Part shown: one piece after another, positions 49,210-57,803 of the stretch
Numbering within the stretch: position 1 is the first letter of the stretch
How the letters are laid out: every line of letters starts with the position of its first letter
Assembly: GCA_046160865.1 (NCBI GenBank)
Contig: JBJXHG010000191.1
Coordinates: 13,855 to 77,854, forward strand
Source of the DNA: JBJXHG01 sp046160865
GTDB taxonomy: Bacteria; Planctomycetota; UBA1135; GCA-002686595
DNA: 64,000 bases
Reading direction: 5' to 3'
Notes under the pieces: model-generated
The model's database searches: none
The model's input: the letters and a program-made list of their open reading frames with translations, nothing else
Told to the model about the DNA's origin: nothing
Position numbers and translations under genes: made by a program

Positions 49210-50058
49210 CTATTTCGCCGGCTCGCGCGCCAGCTGGGCGTACAGGAAGATCGGCCCGACGATGAAGAGGGCGAACATCGGCGGCGCCGCGCACAGCGGA
49301 TTCCCGGCGTGCAGCACGTCGAAGTCGCACAGGAGCCGGATCACGCACTCCGCCACGGCCACCAGGAAGACGACTCCGACCTGCTTCCACTTCCCGCGCA
49401 CGATCGTGCGTGGATCCGTGACCATGAAGAACATGAAGAGCTGGTACATCGGCCCCGTGGCCGGACCGAGCTCCCCGCCCAGCGGCTGGTGGTTGACGAA
49501 GGTCCGAATCCACGCGAGGAGCGCGAAGAAGACGAGATAGGCGAGCGTGATGTGGAGGACGCGAGCGCGGTACACCGTCAGCAGGCCGACCACCCAGATC
49601 ACCGCGACCATCCAGGGATCGTTGCCCCACTGGTGGCTCAGCATGCTGACCTGTCCCGAGGCGACGAGGAGCATGAGGCAGACGCTGAAGTTCGTCGGGT
49701 TCCAGAGGTGGCGGTTGCGGTAGCGCAGGACGTACTTCGACGCGATCGCCAGCACCGCGCATGCCGCGAAGGGCCAGATGAGGCCGCTCGAGGGCTTGAG
49801 GAGGATCGCGACGCTGTTCCCGCTGATGTACGCGCTGAGGAGATTGGGGATTCCCCCCTTGTGCAGCCGGTGCAGGACGAGCTCGGCGAGCAGCGCGCTG
49901 CCGAGCGCGACGATCCAAGGGAGGTAGCTGTCGCCCAGGATCTGGAAGCGCCATTGGCCGATGACGAGGATCAGCGTGAGGAAGCCCGAGGAGAGCCAAC
50001 GCGGATCGATTCCGCGTCGCGCGGAGGGGGCGGTCGCCGTCGCGGCGATCTCGTTCAT
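49210..50058 (-). CDS. RnfD/NqrB-like membrane protein (UnbU-like)
   Basis: Polytopic membrane protein of 282 residues with hydrophobic segments throughout (FLTLILVIGQWRFQI, LPWIVALGSALLAEL, IWPFAACAVLAIAS, FALFIVGPIFLY). Motifs HLWNPTNFSVCLML and FMFFMVTDPRTIVRGKW resemble the RnfD/NqrB subunits, where the flavin-attachment region has a DPRT-like segment. The start ATG 50058 overlaps the upstream UnbV-like stop (ATGA). In enediyne gene clusters a comparable pair, UnbU and UnbV, occurs; here no polyketide synthase is present, so I regard this as an electron-transfer-like or transport-associated membrane partner of unknown role. Confidence 0.72.
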   Translation of the reverse strand: MNEIAATATAPSARRGIDPRWLSSGFLTLILVIGQWRFQILGDSYLPWIVALGSALLAELVLHRLHKGGIPNLLSAYISGNSVAILLKPSSGLIWPFAACAVLAIASKYVLRYRNRHLWNPTNFSVCLMLLVASGQVSMLSHQWGNDPWMVAVIWVVGLLTVYRARVLHITLAYLVFFALLAWIRTFVNHQPLGGELGPATGPMYQLFMFFMVTDPRTIVRGKWKQVGVVFLVAVAECVIRLLCDFDVLHAGNPLCAAPPMFALFIVGPIFLYAQLAREPAK

Positions 50059-51818
50059 TCGCGCGGCTCCTCGAGGCGCACGAGTTCGCCGGCGCGAGGC
50101 GATTGCACGGTCTGCTCGACTCCGGACGGCCAGCGCACGACGGCCTTTTCTGGAACGCTCGAGCCGAGGCCGAAGTGCAGGACGAGGTCGTTCTGCGCGC
50201 AGAATCCGCTCCCGGCGAGGACGGCCTGGGACTGGCTCGAGCCTCCCGCGTGCAGCGTGACCATCGCGCCGATGGCGCTGCGGTTGCCGCGCGTTCCCGT
50301 GAGCGCGAAACGGATCCAGCCGCGATCCGGCGGGACCTCGTTGCCGTAGAGGAGGAGCGGGCCCTTCTGGTTCGCGATCACGACGTCGAGCGCTCCGCGG
50401 TGGAAGAAGTCCGCGAAAGCGACGGCGCGCCCGTCGAAGAGGTCGTCGGCGCCGACCGAGCCGGCCGCGTCGACGAAGCGCCCGGAACCCAGGTTCACGA
50501 GAACGCGCGACTTCTCGTACCCCGAGAGGCTGCGGTCCTCCATGGGCGGCCATTGCCGCGCATCCTCGGCGAGCTCGCCCGCCGCGCCCGCGATCTTCGA
50601 CATGCCGTACCAGTAGTCGCGCTCCAGGCTGTCCGAGACGAAGCCGTTCAGCACGTACAGGTCCTGGTCTCCATCGTTGTCGAGGTCGCCGAACTGCGAG
50701 CCCCAGGCCCAGCCGCAGTCGGCGACGACGCCGTCGGCGACGTTCTGGAGCCAGCCCCGGTCCGCCAGGCGGTTGATGCGCAGGTTGTTGCCCTGGAAGA
50801 GGTAGCCGCTCTTCGAGATGTTCGTGACGTAGACGCCGAGGCGCCCGACGTTCTCGAAATCGCCGAGAGCGACGGACATGCCGCTCTTGCTGCTCTCCTC
50901 GAGCCCCACGCCCTCGCGCAGGACGAAGCGTTCGCCGCCCTGGTTCTCGAAGTATTCTTCCGGCCCGTAGTCGTTCGCGAGATAGAGGTCGACCCAGCCA
51001 TCGCCGTTCAAGTCGGCCGCCGCGACCGCGAGCGTCCAGCGCGTGCTGTCCGTCCCGGTGCGCGCGGTGACGTCCTCGAAGCGGCCGCCGCCGAGGTTCC
51101 TGAAGAGGTAGTTGTGGCCGCCGTTGCGCGCGAACTCGAAGCTCGCCTGCATGATGTACGTCGTCTGCAGGTGCCAGAGGTCGATCTCCTCCCGGAAGTA
51201 CCCCGTGACGTACAGGTCGAGGCGGCCGTCGCGGTCGTAGTCGAGCCAGCAGGCCGCGTTCGAGTTCATCCAGCGGTCGAGGCCGGCCTCCTTCGCGACG
51301 TCGCGGAAGGTCCCGTTTCCTTCGTTCCTGAAGAGCTGCTGGAAGCCCCACTTGTAGAGGAAGAAGTCCTGATCGCCGTCGTCGTCGAAATCGGCCCAGA
51401 TCGACCCCATCGACACGCCCCGGCCCTCGACGTTCACAGCGGCGACCCCCGCGTTCTTCGAGACGTCCTCGAAGGTGCCGTCCCCTCGGTTGCGGTAGAG
51501 GGCGTTGGCGTGCCCGAAGTCGCTGTTCGTCGCGTAGAGATCGGCCCAGCCGTCGCCGTCGAAGTCGCACACGGACACGGCGGCGCCGAGACCCGCCACG
51601 TGGGGCATGATGTTGTCGATCTTCTCGTCGAGCCGCGGTGCGTGGTGCACGAAGTCGATCCCGCGCTCCTTCGCGCACTCCTTCAATCGGAAGCCGAACT
51701 GGCGGGCATCCGGGCTGGGATCTCCGGATCCCGTCGCGCGTCCGGCCCACCACGCGTAGCCGATCAGTCCGACGAACCCGGTCGTCACGGCGGCCCGGAG
51801 CAAGTGGGGAGAGAGCAT
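50055..51818 (-). CDS. CRTAC1-type FG-GAP repeat protein with ASPIC/UnbV domain
   Basis: Membrane-anchored or exported protein of 587 residues. A hydrophobic N-terminus (AAVTTGFVGLIGYAWWAG, near 9-26) is followed by FG-GAP repeats with acidic loops: DFDGDGWADLYATNSD, FDDDGDQDFFLYKWGF, DYDRDGRLDLYVTGYF, DLNGDGWVDLYLANDYG, DLDNDGDQDLYVLNGF. The C-terminal ~110 residues hold the ASPIC/UnbV domain (GAMVTLHAGGSSQSQ, LVLHFGLGSS, VRWPSGVEQTVQSPRAGE). Function is unknown. It is coupled to the UnbU-like membrane protein, and has a TAGACT hexamer 17 bases before ATG. It is a second, distant copy of the family in this window (see 27477..29291). Confidence 0.85.
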   Translation of the reverse strand: MLSPHLLRAAVTTGFVGLIGYAWWAGRATGSGDPSPDARQFGFRLKECAKERGIDFVHHAPRLDEKIDNIMPHVAGLGAAVSVCDFDGDGWADLYATNSDFGHANALYRNRGDGTFEDVSKNAGVAAVNVEGRGVSMGSIWADFDDDGDQDFFLYKWGFQQLFRNEGNGTFRDVAKEAGLDRWMNSNAACWLDYDRDGRLDLYVTGYFREEIDLWHLQTTYIMQASFEFARNGGHNYLFRNLGGGRFEDVTARTGTDSTRWTLAVAAADLNGDGWVDLYLANDYGPEEYFENQGGERFVLREGVGLEESSKSGMSVALGDFENVGRLGVYVTNISKSGYLFQGNNLRINRLADRGWLQNVADGVVADCGWAWGSQFGDLDNDGDQDLYVLNGFVSDSLERDYWYGMSKIAGAAGELAEDARQWPPMEDRSLSGYEKSRVLVNLGSGRFVDAAGSVGADDLFDGRAVAFADFFHRGALDVVIANQKGPLLLYGNEVPPDRGWIRFALTGTRGNRSAIGAMVTLHAGGSSQSQAVLAGSGFCAQNDLVLHFGLGSSVPEKAVVRWPSGVEQTVQSPRAGELVRLEEPRE

Positions 51819-51867
51819 GCGCGGCGAGTCGTCAGTCTAGCCCGCTCCGGCGGCGCGCGGAATCCGC

Positions 51868-51873
51868 TAGAGT
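51868..51873 (+). promoter_or_regulatory. candidate -10 hexamer (TAGAGT) before hutI
   Basis: GCTAGAGT ends 7 bases before GTG 51881, with a weak CGGAG in the intervening bases. The spacing suits a transcript that begins at or next to the start codon. Confidence 0.45.
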
Positions 51874-51880
51874 CGGAGTC

Positions 51881-53179
51881 GTGGCGCAGGAACCCGCACT
51901 CGTCGACCTCCTCGTACTCCGCGCGGCGGAGATCGCGACGCCGCGGGGGAACGCGCCTCGAGGCGGCCGCGCGCTGGGGAAGATCGACGTTCGCGCTCGC
52001 GCGGGCGTCGCGATCGACGCGGGGCGGATCCTCGCCGTGGCGCCCGACGAGGAATTGCGCGCGAAGTTCCGCGGCCGCCGGGAGCTCGACGCTCGAGGCG
52101 GGACGATCGTTCCCGGCTTCGTCGACGCGCACACGCACCCCGTGTTCGCCGGAACGCGCGAGGCGGAGTTCGAGGCTCGCACGGCGGGCGCGAGCTACGC
52201 GCAGATCGCGGCGGGCGGGGGCGGCATCCTCTCGAGCGTGCGCGGCGTGCGCGCGGCCTCCAGCGAGGAGCTGCTCGCCGGCCTGATCGTCCGCCTCGAC
52301 CGGTTCCTCGAGCAGGGGACGACGACGATCGAGGCCAAGTCGGGCTACGGGCTGTCGCTCGAGGACGAGATCAAGAGTCTCGAAGTGCTCGCCGCGGCGG
52401 CCCGCACGCATCCCGTGGAGATCGTTCCGACCTTTCTCGGCGCCCACGCGGTCCCCGAGGAGCACCGCGATCGTCCCGCCCGCTACGTCGACCTCGTCGT
52501 CGACACGATGCTCCCGCGCGTCGCGGAGGCGCGCCTGGCGGAGTACTGCGACGTGTTCTCCGAGGCGAACTACTTCGACCTCGACGCCTCGCGCCGCATC
52601 CTCGGGCGCGCGCGTGAGCTCGGACTGGGTCTGCGCCTCCACGCCGACCAGCTCACGAGCTTCGGAGCCGCGGAGCTCGCGGCGGAGCTCGGCGCGGCTT
52701 CCGCGGACCACCTCGAGTTCGCGAGCGACCGCGGGATCGAGGCGCTCGGCCGCGCGGGCGTGATCCCGGTGCTGTGCCCGGTCGTTCCTTTGTACCTGCG
52801 GCTCGAGGCCGAGGCTCCGGCGCGCCGGATGATCGACGCGGGGCTCGCGCCCGCGCTCTCGACCGACTTCAACCCGGGCAGTTGCTTCCTGCAGAGCCTC
52901 CCGGAAGTCTTCACTTGGGCCGCGCTGCGCTACCGCATGAGCGCGGCCGAGACGCTGACCGCGGGGACCCTCAATGCGGCCTGCTCGCTCGGGCGCGGCG
53001 AGCGCCTCGGGACGATCGAGGCGGGCAAGGACGCCGATCTCCTCGTCCTCGACGTGCCGAATCACGTGCATCTCGTGTACGAGCTCGGTCGCAACCCGGT
53101 GTCCGCGGTCGTCAAGAAGGGCCGTGTCGTGCTCGAGCGCCCGGGACCGGTTGTCGAGCCTCGCGGTGGTGCGGTCTAA
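51881..53179 (+). CDS. hutI: imidazolonepropionase
   Basis: Amidohydrolase that opens imidazolonepropionate to N-formimino-L-glutamate in histidine degradation, 432 residues from GTG 51881. Metal motif PGFVDAHTHPVFAGTREAEF, TIEAKSGYGLSLEDEIKSL, VPTFLGAHAVPEEH, LRLHADQLTSFGAAELAAEL, SADHLEF and the active-site ALSTDFNPGSCF, all family features. The end GTIEAGKDADLLVLD is the amidohydrolase tail. The following gene, 19 bases downstream, encodes the next enzyme for N-formiminoglutamate, so the pair forms a pathway unit. hutH and hutU are not in the window. Confidence 0.95.
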   Translation: MAQEPALVDLLVLRAAEIATPRGNAPRGGRALGKIDVRARAGVAIDAGRILAVAPDEELRAKFRGRRELDARGGTIVPGFVDAHTHPVFAGTREAEFEARTAGASYAQIAAGGGGILSSVRGVRAASSEELLAGLIVRLDRFLEQGTTTIEAKSGYGLSLEDEIKSLEVLAAAARTHPVEIVPTFLGAHAVPEEHRDRPARYVDLVVDTMLPRVAEARLAEYCDVFSEANYFDLDASRRILGRARELGLGLRLHADQLTSFGAAELAAELGAASADHLEFASDRGIEALGRAGVIPVLCPVVPLYLRLEAEAPARRMIDAGLAPALSTDFNPGSCFLQSLPEVFTWAALRYRMSAAETLTAGTLNAACSLGRGERLGTIEAGKDADLLVLDVPNHVHLVYELGRNPVSAVVKKGRVVLERPGPVVEPRGGAV

Positions 53180-53198
53180 TGTTCCGCACGGAGTCCCC

Positions 53199-54095
53199 AT
53201 GAGCCTCGTCGAGTGCGTTCCGAACTTCAGCGAAGGCCGCCGGAAGGACGTCGTCGACGCCATCCTGGACGCCGTGCGTTCCGTCGGCGGCGTGAAGCTG
53301 ATCGACCACAGCATGGACGCGAGCCACAACCGCGCGGTCGTCACCTTCGTCGGCTCCCCGGCGGCGGCGTCCGAGGCCGCCTTCCGCGCGATTGCGAAGG
53401 CGCGCGAGACGATCGACCTGCGCCAGCACACGGGCGAGCACCCGCGCGTCGGCGCGACGGACGTGGTGCCCTTCGTGCCGCTCGAAGGCAGCAGCATGAA
53501 GGAGTGCGTCGCGACCGCTCACGCGCTCGGCGAGCGCGTCGGCCGGGAGCTCGAGATCCCGGTCTACTACTACGAGGCCGCGGCGCTGCGGCCCGAGCGC
53601 AGGAACCTCCCCGACGTCCGGAAGGGCCAGTTCGAGGGCCTGCGCGATCTGATCGGGAAGGATCCCGCGCGCGAGCCCGATGCGGGGCCGAAGCACGCGA
53701 TCCACCCGAGCGCGGGCGCGACGATCATCGGCGCGAGGAACTTCCTGATCGCGTTCAACGTCAACCTCGAGACGCAGGACGTGCAGATCGCCAAGGACAT
53801 CGCCAAGAAGATCCGCGAGAAGGACGGCGGCCTGCCCGGCATCAAGGCCATGGGCTTCTTCCTCGACGACCTGCGCTGCGCGCAGGTCAGCATGAACGTG
53901 TGCGATTTCGAGCGCACCGGCCTCGTCCGCGTGTTCCGGGAGATCGAGAAGGAAGCGACCGCGCGCGGAGTGAAGATCCGGGAGAGCGAGCTCGTCGGGC
54001 TCGCGCCTCGCGCGTCGCTGCCCGATGGAGTGGCGCAATCGATCCGGCTGCGGGGATTCGACCCGACGAAGCAGATCGTCGAGGCGCTCCTGTAG
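53199..54095 (+). CDS. glutamate formimidoyltransferase
   Basis: Transfers the formimino group of N-formimino-L-glutamate to tetrahydrofolate, completing histidine breakdown, 298 residues. Motifs: LVECVPNFSEGRRKDVVDAI, HSMDASHNRAVVTFVGSP, RQHTGEHPRVGATDVVPFVP, VYYYEAAALRPERRNLPDVR, HPSAGATIIGARNFLIAFN and LDDLRCAQVSMNVCDFERTG. Only the transferase is present, not the fused cyclodeaminase of animal FTCD. ATG 53199 has CACGGAG nearby as weak ribosome site. Three bases after the stop, ATG 54098 of the metallopeptidase-like gene follows. Confidence 0.94.
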   Translation: MSLVECVPNFSEGRRKDVVDAILDAVRSVGGVKLIDHSMDASHNRAVVTFVGSPAAASEAAFRAIAKARETIDLRQHTGEHPRVGATDVVPFVPLEGSSMKECVATAHALGERVGRELEIPVYYYEAAALRPERRNLPDVRKGQFEGLRDLIGKDPAREPDAGPKHAIHPSAGATIIGARNFLIAFNVNLETQDVQIAKDIAKKIREKDGGLPGIKAMGFFLDDLRCAQVSMNVCDFERTGLVRVFREIEKEATARGVKIRESELVGLAPRASLPDGVAQSIRLRGFDPTKQIVEALL

Positions 54096-54097
54096 CG

Positions 54098-55252
54098 ATG
54101 TTCACGCTGCTCGTGGCCCTGGCTGTCTGCGCTCCCGCCTGGCCGAGCACGTGGGAGCCCGCGGAGCCGGCTCGCGCCCAGCAGGCCAGCCGCCAGTGCA
54201 AGAAGTGCCGCGGAGCCGCGCGCGTGCCCTGTCCCGAGCACGAGAAGGCGGAATGCGACCTGGAGGACCAGGTTCTTTTCTGCAGCGTGGTCGCGGACTG
54301 TCCCGTGTGCGCCGGCGCGGGCTTCCTCGTGTGCGAAGTCTGCAACGATCCCGCGATGAAGGAGAAGCTCGAGAAGCGCCGGGCGCGGATCGTCGAGCGC
54401 AGGGAAGCATTGAAGTCGATCGACGCGACGATGGGACGTCCGCTGCGGAAAGCCGAGACCGACCACTACGTGATCGTGTGGGAGATGGACAAGGCCAAGG
54501 TCGACAAGAAGTGGATCGGCCCGCACGAGGCGCTGCACCTCTACGCCAAGCGGATGGAGGACTTCTTCGCCGACTACGGCGCGCGCCTCTCGACGAAGCC
54601 CGAGGAGTTCAGCCGCAAGACCTGGATGTTCATCTGGTACCTGCCCGCCGACCACCAGGAGGGCTCGATGAAGTTCTGCTCGCAGAACGCGTCGGGCGGC
54701 GTGAAGCTGATGGGGAGCGAGTCGCGCTACTCGGTGTGCGGCAACAAGCAGTACTTCCAGAACGACGAGGAGCTCCACCGGAACCTCGTGCACTGCGGGA
54801 CGCACCTCCTGCTCGCGAACCAGACACCCGCGCAGTGGATCGGGAACATCAAGGCGGGCTGGGCGGACGAGGGGCTGGCCCACTGGTTCGAGGAGCGGTA
54901 CTGGGGGATCTGCGACACCTACTGCTACCAGGAGCAGAACTCGAACGTCGACTTCAAGAGCGGCAAGTACCGGCTCGCGATGCGGAAGATGATCGTCGAA
55001 GGCAACGTGCCGCCGATCGCGGACGTGTTCCAGCAGAACGTCGACACCCTGACGCTGCCGATGCACGCGACGGCGTTCAGCTACGTCGACTACCTGCTCT
55101 TCCGCGACGGGACGAAGTTCAAGGAGCTCGTGAAGCGGCTGAAGGCCAAGAAGCCGACGCGCGAGGCGCTGCAGGAGGTCTACGGGATCAGCCCGATCGA
55201 GTTCGAGACGCAATGGAAGGCGTGGGTGCTCGAGACGTATCCGACGCGGTGA
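54098..55252 (+). CDS. exported metallopeptidase-like protein with cysteine-rich N-terminus, no catalytic Glu (copy 1)
   Basis: Exported protein of 384 residues with a signal-like N-terminus. Residues 34-82 contain a DnaJ-like cysteine-rich module (CKKCRGAARVPC, CPVCAGAGFLVCEVC). The C-terminal part resembles peptidase MA/gluzincin proteins: HRNLVHCGTHLLL at about 227-239, then WADEGLAHWFE at about 255-265, where Glu near 258 matches the third metal ligand. The expected HExxH reads H-C-G-T-H (232-236), so the general-base Glu is absent. The protein is likely non-proteolytic or uses another residue. A paralogue follows 2 bases after the stop. Confidence 0.72.
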   Translation: MFTLLVALAVCAPAWPSTWEPAEPARAQQASRQCKKCRGAARVPCPEHEKAECDLEDQVLFCSVVADCPVCAGAGFLVCEVCNDPAMKEKLEKRRARIVERREALKSIDATMGRPLRKAETDHYVIVWEMDKAKVDKKWIGPHEALHLYAKRMEDFFADYGARLSTKPEEFSRKTWMFIWYLPADHQEGSMKFCSQNASGGVKLMGSESRYSVCGNKQYFQNDEELHRNLVHCGTHLLLANQTPAQWIGNIKAGWADEGLAHWFEERYWGICDTYCYQEQNSNVDFKSGKYRLAMRKMIVEGNVPPIADVFQQNVDTLTLPMHATAFSYVDYLLFRDGTKFKELVKRLKAKKPTREALQEVYGISPIEFETQWKAWVLETYPTR

Positions 55253-55254
55253 GG

Positions 55255-56391
55255 ATGGGGCGGTTCCTTCTGCTCCTGTTCGTCCTGGTCGCGTGGTGCG
55301 ACGTCGCTGCGGCGCAGGTTCCGTGGCAGACCTGCACGGTGTGTGGAGCGACTGGGAAGCTCTGCTGCCAGGAGCACGAAGGCCCGCAGTGCGCCGCGGA
55401 GGAGGACGTCCTCTACTGCAGCGTGATCGCTGGCTGCAGCGCGTGCGGCGGGACGGGCTACGTGCCTTGCAGCGCGTGCGTGAATCCGGAGGCACGCAAG
55501 AAGCTCGAGGAGCGGCGCGCGAGCATTCCTGGGCGCGCGGGTGCACTGGAATCGATCGACGACACGATGGGGCGTCCGCTGCGGAAGGCCGAGACCGCGC
55601 ACTTCGTGTTCGTGTGGGAGATGGAGGGGATCAAGGTCGACAAGCGGATGGTCGAGCCCCACGAGGCGCTCCACCTGTACTGTACGCGGATGGAGGCACT
55701 CTTCGCCGACTATTGCAGGACGCTGGCAATCGACGACTCGCATTTTCGCGAGAAGACCTGGGTGTTCGTGTGGTTCCTGGCCAAGGATCACGTCGACGGC
55801 TCACGGAAGTTCTGCGAGTCGAGTCCGACGAGGGGCGGCGTGAAGCTCATGGGCATCCATTCGCGCTATTCGATCCTGGGGAACCGCAGCCAGTTCCGGA
55901 CCGACGCCCAGCTCCACCGCAACATCGTTCACTCCGTGTCCCACCTGCTGCTGTCGGCGCAGCGGCCGACGGCGTGGATCGGGAACATGAAGGGCGGGTG
56001 GATCGATGAAGGGTTGGCGCATTGGTTCGAGGACCGCGTGTCGGGAATCTGCGACAACTACTGCATGCAGGAAGCCAATCCGAACGTCAGTTTCGAGAAC
56101 GGCAAGTATCGGCTCGGGATCCGGAGGCTAGTCGCGAAGGGCGAGCTTCCGCCGATCCCGGACATCACGTCGCGAAACGTCGACGTGCTGACCGTCGAGA
56201 TGAATGCGATCGTCTTCAGCTACGTCGACTACCTGATCCCGTTGGGCGCGGACAAGCTCGACGCGCTGGTCAAGAAGCTGAAGAACAGAATCCCGGCCAG
56301 CGAAGCAGTGCGCGACGTCTACGGGATGAACCTGCTCGAACTCGAGGAGAAGTGGAAGGCGTGGGTGCTGGAGACGTATCCGGTGAAGTAG
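55255..56391 (+). CDS. exported metallopeptidase-like protein with cysteine-rich N-terminus, no catalytic Glu (copy 2)
   Basis: Paralogue of the preceding gene, 378 residues, signal peptide LVAWCDVAAAQ. N-terminal cysteine module: CTVCGATGKLCC, CSACGGTGYVPCSAC. The metal-site segment reads HRNIVHSVSHLLL (HSVSH at 226-230) and WIDEGLAHWFE (Glu near 252). Again HExxH lacks the Glu, here Ser. Long identical stretches such as DTMGRPLRKAET, GPHEALHL/EPHEALHL and KWKAWVLETYP show a recent tandem duplication. The loss of Glu in both copies argues the pair was inactive as proteases before duplication, or that the site is used for binding. Confidence 0.72.
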   Translation: MGRFLLLLFVLVAWCDVAAAQVPWQTCTVCGATGKLCCQEHEGPQCAAEEDVLYCSVIAGCSACGGTGYVPCSACVNPEARKKLEERRASIPGRAGALESIDDTMGRPLRKAETAHFVFVWEMEGIKVDKRMVEPHEALHLYCTRMEALFADYCRTLAIDDSHFREKTWVFVWFLAKDHVDGSRKFCESSPTRGGVKLMGIHSRYSILGNRSQFRTDAQLHRNIVHSVSHLLLSAQRPTAWIGNMKGGWIDEGLAHWFEDRVSGICDNYCMQEANPNVSFENGKYRLGIRRLVAKGELPPIPDITSRNVDVLTVEMNAIVFSYVDYLIPLGADKLDALVKKLKNRIPASEAVRDVYGMNLLELEEKWKAWVLETYPVK

Positions 56392-56403
56392 GTCCCGGCC
56401 GCC

Positions 56404-57759
56404 TCAGCGCGAGATTCCGAACCACCGATCCCGCTCGATCACGTCCTTCGCGACCTTCTTCAGGACTTCACGGATCGCCAGCAGACCGCCTTGGCGCAGC
56501 GCTCTTGCCGCGGCCGCGCAGGCCTCGTCGACCGCCGCGTCGGTCGATGCCTCCGCCTCCGCGACGAGGCTGGGGAGCCACTGCGGGTCGCGCGAGATGG
56601 CCATCGCGCAAGCCGCTGCCGCCTTCTCGTTCGCCGATCCGGTCTTCAACGTCGTCGAGAGTGCGGCCGCGACGTCCTCGTTTGGCGCGAGCGAACCCAG
56701 CGCAACGATCGTGTTCAACCGCAGGATTTCGTCTTTCTCGCTGGTCGCCCGCTTCAGGAGCTCTTTCCGAACCTTCCCATCCGATGCACCGGCCGCAGCG
56801 AGAGCCCGGATCCATTCCTTCTTGATCTCCGGGTGATCCTCCTTGAACAGCGCGTTCTGAACCGTTTTCAGCGACGCGGGCGCGCCGAGCTGTTCGAGAG
56901 CCACGGCGGATTCGAGTCGCATCTCGTTCTCCGCTCCGACGGCGAACTCGGCGGCCACTTCCCAGTACGAGGGCGGCGAAAGGGCTCCGATCGAATGCAG
57001 GAGGCTCGCCCGGTCATGGCCCGCGCGGAGCTCGGACACGACGTACGCGATGCCTTCCGGCTCGTCCGATGAGAGGATGCGGTGCAGTGAGTCGGTGCGG
57101 CCATCGCGATTCGTCTCCTTCTTGAGCTCCTTGACGAGCCGGAGCACCTCGTCCCGCGTGGCCGGACCGACCAAGCCGGCGGACGACGGCTCGAACACTC
57201 CGCCGAGGATGAGCCGCCTCGGCGCGCTCGCCGCGGCGGGCATCTGAACCTTGGCTTGGGGATCGACGGTGCGCATCGCCGTCACGAAGCACCAGGCGAG
57301 CTCGGAGACCGATACTTCGTAGGGGATCGAGAGGACGACCTTGCCTTCCGGGTCGAGGAACACGTGATGGGGAGCGATCACGGCCCCCGACGAGTCGGGC
57401 TTCAGCACGTTGCCTCGGGTCCAGATGTCGATCTTCTGGTGTTGCCGGCAGGTGGTCCCTGGGAATCGTGAGCAGGGCGCATCGGCGGATCCGTGGGCGG
57501 ACGGCGAGGCGACGAGATTCAGGGTCGCGGACGCGAGCGCGACGAGGCTCTTGTCGTGATAGGCCTTGTCCGCGAGCCGGTCGCAGGCCCGCTCGCCGTC
57601 GAAGTTCACGGCCACGAAGACGACTCGCTTGTCTTCCTTGGCGCGCGCGAGCGTCGACTCGTGGTCGGACTCCCAGGCGATGCTCTCCTTGGCCGGCGAA
57701 ATGTAGGCGCGTCCGGGCAGGACGCACGCCAAAAAGGCGAGGACGAGAGGGATCGACAT
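56404..57759 (-). CDS. exported protein with thioredoxin-like N-terminus and HEAT repeats
   Basis: Exported protein of 451 residues (signal LVLAFLACVLPGRA). Residues about 30-160 follow a thioredoxin-like pattern without a CxxC pair: LARAKEDKRVVFVAVNFDGE, ACDRLADKAYHD, and HHVFLDPEGKVVLSI. From about residue 205 to the end come HEAT-like repeats (LRLVKELKKET, AVALEQLGAPASLKTVQNAL, EWIRALAAAGASDGKVRKEL, LNTIVALGSLAPNEDVAAAL, AAAACAMAISRDPQWLPSL). The missing redox pair suggests a non-redox role in protein contacts. It is convergent with the peptidase-like pair (12 bases). Confidence 0.7.
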   Translation of the reverse strand: MSIPLVLAFLACVLPGRAYISPAKESIAWESDHESTLARAKEDKRVVFVAVNFDGERACDRLADKAYHDKSLVALASATLNLVASPSAHGSADAPCSRFPGTTCRQHQKIDIWTRGNVLKPDSSGAVIAPHHVFLDPEGKVVLSIPYEVSVSELAWCFVTAMRTVDPQAKVQMPAAASAPRRLILGGVFEPSSAGLVGPATRDEVLRLVKELKKETNRDGRTDSLHRILSSDEPEGIAYVVSELRAGHDRASLLHSIGALSPPSYWEVAAEFAVGAENEMRLESAVALEQLGAPASLKTVQNALFKEDHPEIKKEWIRALAAAGASDGKVRKELLKRATSEKDEILRLNTIVALGSLAPNEDVAAALSTTLKTGSANEKAAAACAMAISRDPQWLPSLVAEAEASTDAAVDEACAAAARALRQGGLLAIREVLKKVAKDVIERDRWFGISR

Positions 57760-57790
57760 CGAGGGCGCTCCAGTATGCCAATCCAGCGGG

Positions 57791-57796
57791 TAGGAT
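57791..57796 (+). promoter_or_regulatory. candidate -10 hexamer (TAGGAT) before hisS
   Basis: GGTAGGAT ends 7 bases before ATG 57804 with no Shine-Dalgarno sequence between. Fits a leaderless hisS transcript. Confidence 0.45.
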
Positions 57797-57803
57797 CCCG
57801 CCC

